Assembly: GCF_013155545.1 (NCBI RefSeq)
Contig: NZ_JABJVV010000007.1
Span: 1-64,000 of the forward strand
Origin: Caenimonas soli
Lineage (GTDB): Bacteria > Pseudomonadota > Gammaproteobacteria > Burkholderiales > Burkholderiaceae_C
DNA: 64,000 bases
Reading direction: 5' to 3'
Numbering within the stretch: position 1 is the first letter of the stretch; each line of letters opens with the position of its first letter. Positions 1-8,171 of the stretch are shown one piece after another. The position numbers were made by a program, and so were the translations under genes. Below the pieces are notes generated by a model, which made no database searches, was not told where the DNA came from, and worked only from the letters and a program-made list of their open reading frames with translations.

Positions 1-207
1 CACGGTACTGCGCGTGCGCGCCGGACGCGAACTGCGATCCCTCAAGCTGTTCTCGCCGCCTTGTTCAAAGCGCCGAAGCCACTTGCGCGCAGTCTGGCGG
101 CTGATGCCCGCGGCCTCGGCCGCGGGCATCAGCCCCAGGACAGAAATGCGTTCAACAAGCAATTTGCGACCCTCGAAGGTCAATCTGGCATTCTTATGGC
201 TGTTCAT
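1..207 (-). CDS. IS481-family transposase, N-terminal 69 residues (truncated by window edge)
   Basis: The open frame starts with ATG at 207 and runs off the window, so the C-terminal DDE catalytic core is not visible. The visible part begins MNSHKNARLTFEGR and contains a helix-turn-helix with AAEAAGISRQTARKWLRRFE, followed by a basic DRSSRPART linker. This is the layout of the N-terminal DNA-binding domain of IS481-type transposases, which would bind the element's terminal inverted repeats. There is no frameshift in the visible part. Family assignment rests on recognition of the N-terminus and on the matching IS terminus next to it. Confidence 0.8.
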   Translation of the reverse strand, partial: MNSHKNARLTFEGRKLLVERISVLGLMPAAEAAGISRQTARKWLRRFEQGGENSLRDRSSRPARTRSTV

Positions 208-293
208 CCGGGGGAATTCCTCTGAGAGTGCTGAAGCGTCGTAACTCCAGTCTCCCAGACTCTTCCGGGTGAACAACCTATTGAAACATCACA
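1..293 (-). mobile_element. IS481-family insertion sequence, one terminus (rest lies left of the window)
   Basis: Only one end of the element is in the window. Read on the minus strand, the end begins TGTGATGTTTCAATAGGTTG at 293. This looks like the TGTGA... termini I recall for IS481, and it is followed about 85 bp later by the transposase start codon. The bases just outside (294-299, GCTAGT) fit the NCTAGN target preference known for IS481. The opposite terminus and the second copy of the target duplication are outside the window, so the length of the element and whether it is intact cannot be judged. Confidence 0.75.
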
Positions 294-299
294 GCTAGT
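294..299. other. IS481 insertion target site (NCTAGN)
   Basis: GCTAGT directly abuts the insertion-sequence terminus at 293 and matches the NCTAGN target that IS481 duplicates on insertion. The stop codon (TAG, minus strand, 295-297) of the neighbouring GGDEF-like gene lies inside this site, so the insertion happened exactly at the end of that gene without changing its reading frame. Confidence 0.55.
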
Positions 300-1440
300 T
301 CACCGCCAACGTCGCCGGCAACGACACAATGCTCATCGGCCGGGAGTGGCGCTCGCGTTCGCGCTGCAGATAGTTCTGGCGGCGCTGCTCTTTTTGGTCC
401 ATCTGCGTCAGTTCGCGGCGCAGTTCCTGGTAGATGTCATCCACGCCGGCGATGTCCGGGCCGGCGGTCTCCACCAGGAAACTCGGGACCAGGACGATCT
501 CGCTATCGCCCGCATCCAGTTCGATCCGCAGGGGAGTGCCCAGCACCCGGCCGATGGCGGCAAGGGCCTTGCCGCGATTCATGCCGGGCAATACCACCGT
601 GAACTCGGCCGGCCCGGTACGCGCGGCCAGACCATTGTCGGCGCACAGCCTCGCGAGCTTCCCGGTGATGCGGTCCATCAGCTTGCGGGTGATCCGGCTG
701 CCGTAGATGGTGCGCACTTCCAGCAGGTCGGCGCAGTCGAATACCGCGACGCTCACGGGCCGGTTCTCGCGCCTGCATGCGGCCAGCAGCTTGTCGCCGT
801 GCGCCGTGAAACCAACCTTGTTGTAGAGCTGCGTGCTGTTGTCGATGCGGATGCTTTCCAGGGCCTCATCGGGCACTCGCATGACGGAGCCGAACCTCAT
901 GGCCAGCAGCAAGGGAAATATGCACAGGAAGCCGGCATGCGCCGCGAAGTCGGCGGAGGAAGAAAGCCCCGGGGCCTGGAGAAAAGACATCGTGAACGCC
1001 GCCAGGGCGCAGCCCACCACGCCAGCGGCCCAGGCGGGCTTGAGCATGAAAGCGTAATAGAGGCACGTAATACTGAGCCAGAAGGAGAACAGGCCGGTGG
1101 GGCCGCCGATCTCCGGCGCCACGTGGGTTTGCAGTGCATACGCACCGGCGATCAGGGCCGTACCGCGCCAGGCCATTTCCGCCTGTTGCCGCGCAGGACG
1201 CACGTGGGACCACTTGCCGATCAGGCCGGCATACAACACGAACAGCCACACCTCCGGGACGCCCGGGAAGGCGAAAACCGCGAGCCACGCGGTGTAGACG
1301 GCGATCGACCAGGCGACCCAGCGCTCGAGATGGCGCAGGCTGTGGGAAATCCAGTCCAACGGGGTCGCCGTGGCCGCGGCCGGTTGGCGCGTGGGCTGGG
1401 CTTGCTCTGTCGTGCAGGTGGTTTGTGAAGGTGTGTTCAT
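295..1440 (-). CDS. Membrane protein with degenerate GGDEF domain
   Basis: The start at 1440 (MNTPSQ...) is preferred over an in-frame codon at 1512 because GGGAGAA precedes it at normal spacing; it gives 381 residues. The N-terminal half has several hydrophobic stretches (roughly residues 45-180) and is probably a multi-pass membrane sensor. The C-terminal half has a GGDEF-like fold with DNSTQLYNKVGF at its beginning, but the signature reads RTGPAEF instead of RYGGDEF, so the metal/catalytic Asp is Ala. Active diguanylate cyclases need this motif, so the protein is more likely a c-di-GMP or GTP binding sensor, or inactive. The C-terminal tail is charged (QKEQRRQNYLQRERERHSR). Its stop lies inside the IS481 target site. 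Confidence 0.7.
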   Translation of the reverse strand: MNTPSQTTCTTEQAQPTRQPAAATATPLDWISHSLRHLERWVAWSIAVYTAWLAVFAFPGVPEVWLFVLYAGLIGKWSHVRPARQQAEMAWRGTALIAGAYALQTHVAPEIGGPTGLFSFWLSITCLYYAFMLKPAWAAGVVGCALAAFTMSFLQAPGLSSSADFAAHAGFLCIFPLLLAMRFGSVMRVPDEALESIRIDNSTQLYNKVGFTAHGDKLLAACRRENRPVSVAVFDCADLLEVRTIYGSRITRKLMDRITGKLARLCADNGLAARTGPAEFTVVLPGMNRGKALAAIGRVLGTPLRIELDAGDSEIVLVPSFLVETAGPDIAGVDDIYQELRRELTQMDQKEQRRQNYLQRERERHSRPMSIVSLPATLAVN

Positions 1441-1568
1441 GGGCTTTTCTCCCTGCGCCCGCCCATCAGGCGTGCGCGATGGGTAATGAGACCATGGCGC
1501 CCTTCGGCGCATCTAGGCAATTGGTCCGCCGGCGGTAAGAAAATTCCCTACCGCGCCGCTGAACTCGC

Positions 1569-2012
1569 CTAGGGCCGGCCGCCGTGCGGCTCGTGTGTCA
1601 GCAGCCAATAGGCCTGCAGACGATGCAACTGCTCCACGAAGCGGCCGAAATCGACGGGTTTTCGCACGTAGCTGTTGGCTCCGCCTTGCAGACTGGCGAC
1701 GATGTCTTCCTCCTCGCTGGACGAGGTGAGGATGACCACCGGCACATAGCGCGTTCGCTCGTCTTCGCGCACGCGGCGCAGCACCTCGATGCCGCCCAAC
1801 TTGGGAAGCTTCAAATCCAGCAGCACCAGCGCCGGCACGTCGCGCGCATCGCGGCTTGCATGGCGGCCGGTGGCGAACAGGTACTCCAGCGCTTCGAGGC
1901 CGTCGTTGGCAACCACGATTTCATTGAGCACATCGTTCTCGGCCAACGTCATCAAGGTGAGTTCCTGATGGTCAGGGTTGTCCTCGACGAGGAGTATCCG
2001 GGTGTTTTTCAT
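1569..2012 (-). CDS. Single-domain response regulator (CheY/Rcp1-like)
   Basis: This 147-residue protein is a receiver domain only. It shows the acidic pocket VEDNPD near residues 9-14, the likely phospho-acceptor Asp66 in LLDLKLPK, the switch Thr/Ser in ILTSS and the Lys in VRKPVD. The loop between beta3 and alpha3 and the DLKLP motif resemble Rcp1-type regulators that pair with phytochrome or hybrid kinases. No output domain is present. It is divergent from the receiver-kinase gene 81 bp away, which suggests common regulation and phosphotransfer between them. The ATG at 2012 matches the usual start of the family (MKNTRILLVEDN). Confidence 0.85.
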   Translation of the reverse strand: MKNTRILLVEDNPDHQELTLMTLAENDVLNEIVVANDGLEALEYLFATGRHASRDARDVPALVLLDLKLPKLGGIEVLRRVREDERTRYVPVVILTSSSEEEDIVASLQGGANSYVRKPVDFGRFVEQLHRLQAYWLLTHEPHGGRP

Positions 2013-2093
2013 CACGGCACAGTTTGGCGCGGCCCGCGCCGCTGTCAAGTCCCTGGGGACGGGTACACTCGCGCCGAACGCTCCCATCATGCC

Positions 2094-3182
2094 GTGACCC
2101 AATCCGACGACCCCTCCACGATCCGGTTGCTGTGCGTGGAAGACAATCCCGACGACGTCGAGCTCATGGCCATCGCCCTGGAGCGGGCCGATCCCCAGCG
2201 CCGCTATGCGCTGCACCGGGTCGAGGACGCCACCGGTTTCGTCGACGCCCTGCAGGAGGATTTCGACGTCATCCTGTGCGACTTCAACATGCCCCGCTTC
2301 TCGCCCTATGCGGCCCTCCAGATCCTGGTTGCGCGGCGCTGCGGCACGCCCCTTGTGGTGGTCACCCGGGCGATCGGCGAGGAGGCCGCGGTGCATGTGC
2401 TGCGCTGCGGCGCCAAGGACTACCTCACGAAGGACAAGCTGGGCACGTTGCCGCAGATCATCGAACGCGTGATGAGCGAGCGGCAGCGGGCGCTGGAACA
2501 GGAACGCCTGGGCCGTGAACTCGAGGCCGCGTACCGCCGCCTGAAGAAACTCTCCGCGCGCCTGGTTGTGGCGCAGGAGCGCGAACGCACGCTGATCTCG
2601 CGCGAGCTGCATGACCATCTGGGCCAGACCCTCACCGGCATGGTGATCCATCTGCATGCGGCCAAACGGACAACCGACCCCGACACCGCGCTCAAGCACA
2701 CCGACACCGCGATGGAGATGGCCCAGGGCGCGGTGGGCCAGCTCAAGACCCTGTCGTTCGCGCTGCGGCCGGCCCAGCTCGACTTGCTAGGCCTGGTGGC
2801 CGCCACTCAGACGGCGGTGCAGCGCATCGCCGAACCGGCTGCCCTGGCCTTCAACGTCAGCGCGCGCGGCAAGGAGCCGGCCACGCTCGGCGAAACCGCC
2901 TCAGTCGCACTGCGGCTGGTGCAGGAAGCGCTGAACAATGTGGTGCGGCACGCCCACGCTGCGCACATCACCGTGCGGCTGCGCTTCCTGCCGCAGGGGC
3001 GCATCGGCGTGCTGGTGGTCGACGACGGCGTGGGTTTCGACAAGCACGCAATCCTGGATGGCCCGACCAGCGAGCACAACGTGGGCCTGTACGGCATGAT
3101 CGAACGCACCGAACTGGCCGGGGGGCGCCTGCATATTCGCACTTACCCCGGGCAAGGTGTCGCCATTCGCGCCGTGCTGTAG
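2094..3182 (+). CDS. Receiver domain-histidine kinase (HisKA_3/NarX type)
   Basis: The product has 362 residues: an N-terminal receiver (Asp63 in ILCDFNMP), a helical linker rich in Arg/Glu (about 120-165), a HisKA_3 dimerisation domain with phospho-accepting His173 in ELHDHLGQ, and a HATPase domain with the N-box around Asn281 and VVDDGVGF. It has no membrane segment, so it should be cytosolic and be driven by phosphorylation of its own receiver. The likely start is GTG at 2094, because the receiver begins immediately after it; the ribosome-binding site is weak. The NarL-type regulator 16 bp downstream is its probable output partner. Confidence 0.85.
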   Translation: MTQSDDPSTIRLLCVEDNPDDVELMAIALERADPQRRYALHRVEDATGFVDALQEDFDVILCDFNMPRFSPYAALQILVARRCGTPLVVVTRAIGEEAAVHVLRCGAKDYLTKDKLGTLPQIIERVMSERQRALEQERLGRELEAAYRRLKKLSARLVVAQERERTLISRELHDHLGQTLTGMVIHLHAAKRTTDPDTALKHTDTAMEMAQGAVGQLKTLSFALRPAQLDLLGLVAATQTAVQRIAEPAALAFNVSARGKEPATLGETASVALRLVQEALNNVVRHAHAAHITVRLRFLPQGRIGVLVVDDGVGFDKHAILDGPTSEHNVGLYGMIERTELAGGRLHIRTYPGQGVAIRAVL

Positions 3183-3198
3183 GGTATAACTACACCAC

Positions 3199-3846
3199 AT
3201 GAAAAATACTCCCGCGGCCAAGTCCATTCGCGTCGTACTCGCCGACGACCACGACCTGGTTCGATCGGGCATCAAGGCGCTGCTGTCGATGGTCGAGGGC
3301 GTCGAGGTGATCGCCGAAGCTCGCGACGGCCGGGAACTGATCACCCTGGTGGAAAGCCTGAACCCCGACGTCGTGATGACCGACATCTCGATGCCGGGCA
3401 TGGACGGGATCACGGCGATCTCCGAGATCCATGGCAAACATCCCGAAGTACGCCTGTTGGTGCTTTCGATGTACGACACGGTGGATTTCGTCAAGCGCGC
3501 GGTTGCCAATGGCGCTTGCGGCTACTTGATGAAGGATGCGCCTCCGTTCGAGCTCGAACAGGCAGTGCGCAGCGTCATGGCCACCGGCAGTTATTTCAGC
3601 CCCGCCATCGCGCAGCGGCTGTTGCAGCCGTCCGAACCCACCGTGGACGACGAACTCACGCATCGCCAGGTTGAAATCCTCAAGCTGATCGCGCAGGGGC
3701 GCGCATCCAAGGAAATCGCCTTCGAGCTGGGCCTGTCGCCCAAGACCGTGGATGTGCACCGCGCCCGCATCATGGAGCGGCTGCGTCTGAACGACATCGC
3801 CAGCCTCACGCTCTACGCAGTGCGCAAGGGCCTGATCAAGCCCTAG
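3199..3846 (+). CDS. NarL/FixJ-family response regulator
   Basis: The protein has 215 residues: a receiver (acidic pocket ADDHD, phospho-acceptor Asp62 in VMTDISMPG, Lys in LMKDA) and a C-terminal LuxR-type helix-turn-helix (LTHRQVEILKLIAQG, SPKTVDVHRARIM). It is a DNA-binding transcription regulator, most likely phosphorylated by the receiver-kinase encoded 16 bp upstream. Its stop codon overlaps the stop of the convergent sugar dehydrogenase gene. The target genes cannot be deduced from the sequence. Confidence 0.88.
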   Translation: MKNTPAAKSIRVVLADDHDLVRSGIKALLSMVEGVEVIAEARDGRELITLVESLNPDVVMTDISMPGMDGITAISEIHGKHPEVRLLVLSMYDTVDFVKRAVANGACGYLMKDAPPFELEQAVRSVMATGSYFSPAIAQRLLQPSEPTVDDELTHRQVEILKLIAQGRASKEIAFELGLSPKTVDVHRARIMERLRLNDIASLTLYAVRKGLIKP

Positions 3847-4985
3847 CCTCCGCCCTGGCGCGGCATCAGCCTCAGCAAATTGCCCTGCGGGCTGTCGGTC
3901 AGCACATAGAGCAGCCCGTCCGGCCCTTGGCGCACATCGCGCACCCGCTCGCCGCCCAGCAGCTTGTGCTCCCGTGCCACTTTGCCGCCCGCAAGCTCCA
4001 GCCGCGCCAGGTAGCCGAACTTGAGCGAACCGATGAATAGATTGCCCTTCATCGCCGGCCCGTAGCGATCGCTGGTGAGGAATGCCATGCCCGAGGGCGC
4101 GATCGACGGCACCCAGTAATGCAGCGGCTGCTCCATGCCGGCCCGGGCAGTGATGCCCTCGCCGATCTTGCCGCCACCGTAGTTCTCGCCGTAGGTGATG
4201 ACGGGCCAGCCGTAGTTGCGGCCCGGCTGGGGGACGTTGATTTCGTCGCCGCCCTGGGGGCCGTGCTCATGCATCCAGAACGCGCCGTCCGGGGCCAGCG
4301 TCGCGCCCTGGGAGTTGCGGTGGCCGAAGCTCCAGATCTCGGGCAAGGCATCGGGGCGGCCGGCGAACGGGTTCCCCGGCGCCGCAGCCCCTTCCTTGGT
4401 CAGGCGCAGCACCTTGCCGTGATGGTTGTCCAGCTTCTGGGCGTCGTCCTTCCTGTGAAACCGGTCGCCCAACGTGAGGAAAAGCGCGCCGTCGCGCGCT
4501 TCCACGATGCGGCATCCGAAATGCAGGCTGCTGGGAACCTTGGGCTTTTGGCTGAAGATCACCTTCACGTCTTCCAGCCGCGAGAAGTCGGCCGATAGCT
4601 TTGCTCGGGCAAGCGCCGTGCTATTGCCGACCAGGCCCGGTTCGGAAAAGCAGAAGTAGAGGATGCGATTGGTCGCAAACCCGGAATCCAGTACGAGGTC
4701 GAGCAGTCCGCCCTGCCCGCCTGCGGCAACGTACGGCACGCCCGCCAGCGGCGTCCCGAGCTTGCCATCGGCCTCCACCACCCGCATCCGCCCCGGCCGC
4801 TCGGTGACGAGAAAGCGGCCCTCCGGCAGGAAAGCCACCGCCCAGGGATGTTCCAGGCCCCGGGCTACCGGCTCGGCACGTACTTCCTGCGCTTGCGCGT
4901 GCGCGGCCGTAGGTGTCGAAAAGAAAGCCAAGCAACCGATTGCGGCTGTGATCGCCACCAGCGCTTGGATCGTTTTCAGGCTCAT
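3843..4985 (-). CDS. PQQ-dependent soluble sugar dehydrogenase (YliI/Asd-like), periplasmic
   Basis: The product has 380 residues with an N-terminal signal peptide (hydrophobic about 8-22, AHAQA cleavage region). It is a six-bladed beta-propeller of the GSDH family: LEHPWAVAFLPEGRFLVTER at the start of the mature protein, GGQGGLLD, and EHGPQGGDEIN with the conserved His. Family members oxidise aldose sugars with PQQ and calcium in the periplasm. No PQQ synthesis genes are in the window. AGAGAGGTA precedes the ATG at 4985. The gene is convergent with, and overlaps by a few bases, the NarL-type regulator. The substrate is unknown. Confidence 0.85.
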   Translation of the reverse strand: MSLKTIQALVAITAAIGCLAFFSTPTAAHAQAQEVRAEPVARGLEHPWAVAFLPEGRFLVTERPGRMRVVEADGKLGTPLAGVPYVAAGGQGGLLDLVLDSGFATNRILYFCFSEPGLVGNSTALARAKLSADFSRLEDVKVIFSQKPKVPSSLHFGCRIVEARDGALFLTLGDRFHRKDDAQKLDNHHGKVLRLTKEGAAAPGNPFAGRPDALPEIWSFGHRNSQGATLAPDGAFWMHEHGPQGGDEINVPQPGRNYGWPVITYGENYGGGKIGEGITARAGMEQPLHYWVPSIAPSGMAFLTSDRYGPAMKGNLFIGSLKFGYLARLELAGGKVAREHKLLGGERVRDVRQGPDGLLYVLTDSPQGNLLRLMPRQGGG

Positions 4986-5138
4986 GGTCTACCTCTCTAC
5001 GAGAGAAGGTCGGTATCTGTGTATTCTTTCCCAAGTGGCGGCGGCTGAGCCGCACTGGTAACAACTTCTCTCATTTATGCATTCGAATCAATGGGTTACG
5101 CAGGATACCTAAGTTGACTCCTTGACTTGTACCAAGGT
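4986..5138. promoter_or_regulatory. Divergent intergenic region with GC-rich hairpin
   Basis: These 153 bases separate the divergent sugar dehydrogenase and NlpC/P60 genes and must carry both promoters. A GCGGC-TGA-GCCGC hairpin lies near 5040-5052. TTGACT near 5114 could be a -35 element for the peptidase gene, but I cannot place a convincing -10. Confidence 0.3.
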
Positions 5139-5747
5139 ATGCTGCGCTCAATGTCAAAGTGGCTCATCATTTTCGCTGTCGCTGCCTGCACCGGCGCCCA
5201 TGCCATGCCCGGCGCTCCGGCGGAGGACGACATGAGCCGTTTCGATCAGGGCCTGCTCACCAAGCTGGAACAGGTCAGCACGAAGCTTGAAAAGGTAGGC
5301 GCGAAGCTCGAACAGGTGGGCTACTCCGTCACCGATCGTGCATCGGATCTCGTGGTCACGGCCATGGGCTTTCTGGGTGTGCCGTACAGGCGCGGCGGCA
5401 ACACTGCAGAAACCGGCTTCGACTGCAGCGGTTTCGTGCGCGCCATGTACCAGAAGACCATCGGCCTGGTCCTGCCGCGCCGCGCCAATGAGCAAGCAGC
5501 CGCCACCGAGGCGATCGACAAGAAAGACCTACGTCCCGGCGACCTGGTGTTCTTCAACACCATGAAGCGCGCGTTCAGCCACGTCGGCATCTACGTGGGC
5601 GAAGGCAAGTTCATCCACTCTCCCAAGCCCGGCGCCCAGGTGCGCGTCGAGGACATGGGCCAGAACTACTGGCAGCGCCGCTTCGATGGCGCGCGCCGGG
5701 TGATGAGCCAGGCGCCGGCCGACGCCCAGGCCATTCGCCAGCCCTAA
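5139..5747 (+). CDS. NlpC/P60-family cell-wall peptidase (C40), exported
   Basis: The protein has about 202 residues. The signal peptide (SKWLIIFAVAACTGAHA) is followed by a short coiled region with three near-identical seven-residue units (KLEQVST, KLEKVGA, KLEQVGY), then the C40 domain: GVPYRRGGN, catalytic Cys in FDCSGFVRAM, PRRANEQ, RPGDLVFF, and catalytic His in SHVGIYVG. Members cleave D-gamma-Glu-mDAP or similar bonds in peptidoglycan stem peptides. The start is uncertain: in-frame TTG 5127, ATG 5139 and ATG 5151 are all possible, with AAGG just upstream. The heptads may mediate oligomerisation or anchoring. Confidence 0.85.
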   Translation: MLRSMSKWLIIFAVAACTGAHAMPGAPAEDDMSRFDQGLLTKLEQVSTKLEKVGAKLEQVGYSVTDRASDLVVTAMGFLGVPYRRGGNTAETGFDCSGFVRAMYQKTIGLVLPRRANEQAAATEAIDKKDLRPGDLVFFNTMKRAFSHVGIYVGEGKFIHSPKPGAQVRVEDMGQNYWQRRFDGARRVMSQAPADAQAIRQP

Positions 5748-5756
5748 ATCACCGGC

Positions 5757-7538
5757 TCAGCTCTTGCGAGGCGGCGGCACGTCGGTGCAAGTGCCGTGGG
5801 CAATTTCCGCCGCCATGCCGATGCTCTCGCCCAGCGTCGGATGCGGATGGATGGTCTTGCCGATGTCCACCTCGTCCGCGCCCATCTCGATGGCCAGCGC
5901 AACCTCACTGATCAAGTCGCCCGCGTGCATGCCCACGATGCCACCGCCGAGGATGCGGTGCGTCTGCGCGTCGAACAGCAGCTTGGTGAAGCCCTCGTCG
6001 CGGTTGTTGGCGATGGCTCTGCCCGACGCAGTCCACGGAAAATGGCCCTTCTTGACGGCGATACCCTCCGCCTTGGCCTGGTCCTCGGTCAACCCCACCC
6101 AGGCGATCTCCGGGTCGGTGTAGGCGACGCTGGGAATCACGCGAGCGTTGAAGGCAGAGTTTTCTCCAGCCGCGACCTCGGCAGCCACATGGGCCTCATG
6201 CACGGCCTTGTGCGCGAGCATGGGCTGGCCGACGATATCGCCGATGGCGAAGATATGCGGCACATTGGTCCGCATCTGGATGTCCACGGGAATGAAACCC
6301 CGGTCGGTGACCGCAATGCCGGCCTTCTCCGCTCCGATCTTCTTGCCGTTGGGGCTGCGGCCCACGGCCTGGAGGACCAGGTCGTACAGCTGCGGCTCCT
6401 TGGGCGCCTGCTCGCCCTCGAACTTGACCAGGATGCCGTCCTTGGTGGCCTCGGCGCCCACGGTCTTGGTCTTGAGCATGATGTTGTCGAAGCGCGGCGT
6501 GTTCAGCTTCTGCCACACCCGCACCAGGTCGCGGTCCGCGCCCTGCATCAGTCCATCGAGCATCTCGACCACGTCGAGGCGCGCCCCCAATGTCGAGTAA
6601 ACCGTGCCCATCTCGAGGCCGATGATGCCTCCGCCGAGAACCAGCATGCGCTTGGGGTTGCCCCCCAGTTCCAGCGCGCCGGTGGAGTCCACGACCCGCG
6701 GGTCCTTGGGCATGAAGGGCAGCTGCACCGACTGCGAGCCGGCGGCGATGATGCAGTTCTTGAATTTGACGGTCTGTTTCTTGCCGGTCTTTTCCTGCGC
6801 CGGCCCGCTGGTTTCCTCGACCTGGAGGTGGAACGGATCCATGAATTCGCCAACACCGCGCACGACGGTGACCTTGCGCATCTTGGCCATGGCCGAGAGG
6901 CCGCCGGTGAGCTTGCCCACGACCTTGGACTTGTGGGCCCGCAGCTTGTCCAGCTCGATCTTCGGTTTGCCGTAGCTCACGCCCAGAGACTCGAAATGGC
7001 TCACCTCGTCCATGACTGCCGCCACATGCAACAGCGCCTTGGACGGGATGCAGCCGACGTTCAGGCAGACGCCGCCGAGCGTGCCGTAACGCTCGACCAG
7101 CACCACTTTCATGCCGAGGTCGGCCGCGCGGAAGGCAGCGGAGTAGCCGCCCGGCCCAGCGCCCAGCACTAGCATGTCGCACTCGAGGTCGGCTCCGCCG
7201 GCGTAGCTGGACGCGGCGGGCGCGGGCGCAACCGGAGCGGCTGGAGCAGCCGTGGCCGCAGGCGCAGCCGCCTTGGCCGGCACCGCCATCGTGGCAGCTT
7301 CCGCAGCCTCCAGCGTCAGCAGCACAGAGCCTTGCTTGACCTTGTCACCCAGCTTGACCTTCAGGTCTTTCACGACGCCGGCATGCGTCGATGGGATTTC
7401 CATCGAGGCCTTGTCGCTTTCCACCGTGACGAGGGACTGCTCCGCCTTGATCGTTTCGCCGGGCTTGACCAGCAGTTCGATGACGGCAACCTCGTCGAAA
7501 TCTCCTATGTCGGGCACCTTCACTTCGACCAAGCTCAT
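5757..7538 (-). CDS. lpdA: Dihydrolipoyl dehydrogenase (E3) with N-terminal lipoyl domain
   Basis: This flavoprotein of 593 residues reoxidises dihydrolipoamide in the pyruvate dehydrogenase complex. Residues 1-80 form a lipoyl domain with the lipoylated Lys43 in [11 protein letters not shown]. An Ala/Pro-rich linker (about 84-118) leads to the E3 core: FAD-binding [11 protein letters not shown], redox-active disulfide [13 protein letters not shown], the NAD-binding [10 protein letters not shown], and the C-terminal HPHPTLGES with the catalytic His. A lipoyl domain on E3 is unusual in enterics but typical of many betaproteobacteria and Neisseria. The start codon overlaps the stop of the HslV-like gene (ATGA), so translation is probably coupled. 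Confidence 0.96.
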   Translation of the reverse strand: MSLVEVKVPDIGDFDEVAVIELLVKPGETIKAEQSLVTVESDKASMEIPSTHAGVVKDLKVKLGDKVKQGSVLLTLEAAEAATMAVPAKAAAPAATAAPAAPVAPAPAASSYAGGADLECDMLVLGAGPGGYSAAFRAADLGMKVVLVERYGTLGGVCLNVGCIPSKALLHVAAVMDEVSHFESLGVSYGKPKIELDKLRAHKSKVVGKLTGGLSAMAKMRKVTVVRGVGEFMDPFHLQVEETSGPAQEKTGKKQTVKFKNCIIAAGSQSVQLPFMPKDPRVVDSTGALELGGNPKRMLVLGGGIIGLEMGTVYSTLGARLDVVEMLDGLMQGADRDLVRVWQKLNTPRFDNIMLKTKTVGAEATKDGILVKFEGEQAPKEPQLYDLVLQAVGRSPNGKKIGAEKAGIAVTDRGFIPVDIQMRTNVPHIFAIGDIVGQPMLAHKAVHEAHVAAEVAAGENSAFNARVIPSVAYTDPEIAWVGLTEDQAKAEGIAVKKGHFPWTASGRAIANNRDEGFTKLLFDAQTHRILGGGIVGMHAGDLISEVALAIEMGADEVDIGKTIHPHPTLGESIGMAAEIAHGTCTDVPPPRKS

Positions 7539-8125
7539 TTGCTGTCTTTCATTTTTATGGTGAATACATCGGCGGGCGCCGCCGAGTTGCGGTCGAACTC
7601 GCAGCCCGCGGCGATGCCGGCTTCGGCGATTTCACGGGCCGTCTTGGCCTTGGCGTAGAGCGCATGCATCGCTCCCAGCGCAAAACTGCGGCCCGAACCT
7701 ATGCCCCAGAATTCCTTGAACTCGAACACTTCACGGTAGCTGTACAGGCCATAGATGCCGGTGGCGTTGGCGATGACCACGCTGAACTGGCTCGACTCAT
7801 ACGGGTCGCTGTCCTCCTCCTTGGTCTGCAGGAAGAAGTTGTCCTTCAGGTAAGGGTGCAGCTTGGTGAACGTATCGAAGACCTCGTCCTTGTTGCCCAG
7901 CTTGAGAAACTCGCGCGGCATGGAGCCTATGGCCTTGCGCAGCACCGGAAAGTGCGCCACCGTGCCGGCCATGCCGATAAAGCTCGGGCCCCCATCGGTA
8001 TCGACCTTGAAGATCTTGGTGTTGTCTTCGAACCGGTTGGCCAGGCGCGTATCCCCGAAGGTGACCAGGGTGTCGGCCGCGATCGCGATCTGCCCTGCTT
8101 TTCTTACCACCACAACAGTTGTCAT
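7535..8125 (-). CDS. HslV/proteasome-beta-like Ntn hydrolase
   Basis: The ATG at 8125 gives 196 residues beginning [19 protein letters not shown]. Removal of Met would expose Thr as the N-terminal nucleophile, as in HslV (MTTIVSVRR...). An Asp (AADTLV), a Lys (NTKIFKV) and GIGSG also match the catalytic Asp, Lys and Ser region of the proteasome fold. The C-terminal part keeps the HslV-like [13 protein letters not shown] helix. No HslU ATPase gene is nearby. The gene sits inside the pyruvate dehydrogenase operon, 46 bp after aceF and overlapping lpdA by 4 bp. Its substrate and any link to the complex are unknown; peptidase activity is inferred from the fold only. Confidence 0.8.
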   Translation of the reverse strand: MTTVVVVRKAGQIAIAADTLVTFGDTRLANRFEDNTKIFKVDTDGGPSFIGMAGTVAHFPVLRKAIGSMPREFLKLGNKDEVFDTFTKLHPYLKDNFFLQTKEEDSDPYESSQFSVVIANATGIYGLYSYREVFEFKEFWGIGSGRSFALGAMHALYAKAKTAREIAEAGIAAGCEFDRNSAAPADVFTIKMKDSK

Positions 8126-8171
8126 TTTTATGAACGCTCCGGGTTCGCCGCGGCTGCCGAACGCTACGCGT

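Noticed and set aside
14..244. A 76-codon plus-strand frame at the left edge
   Set aside because: The minus strand of the same bases encodes the N-terminus of an IS481-type transposase with a clear helix-turn-helix.
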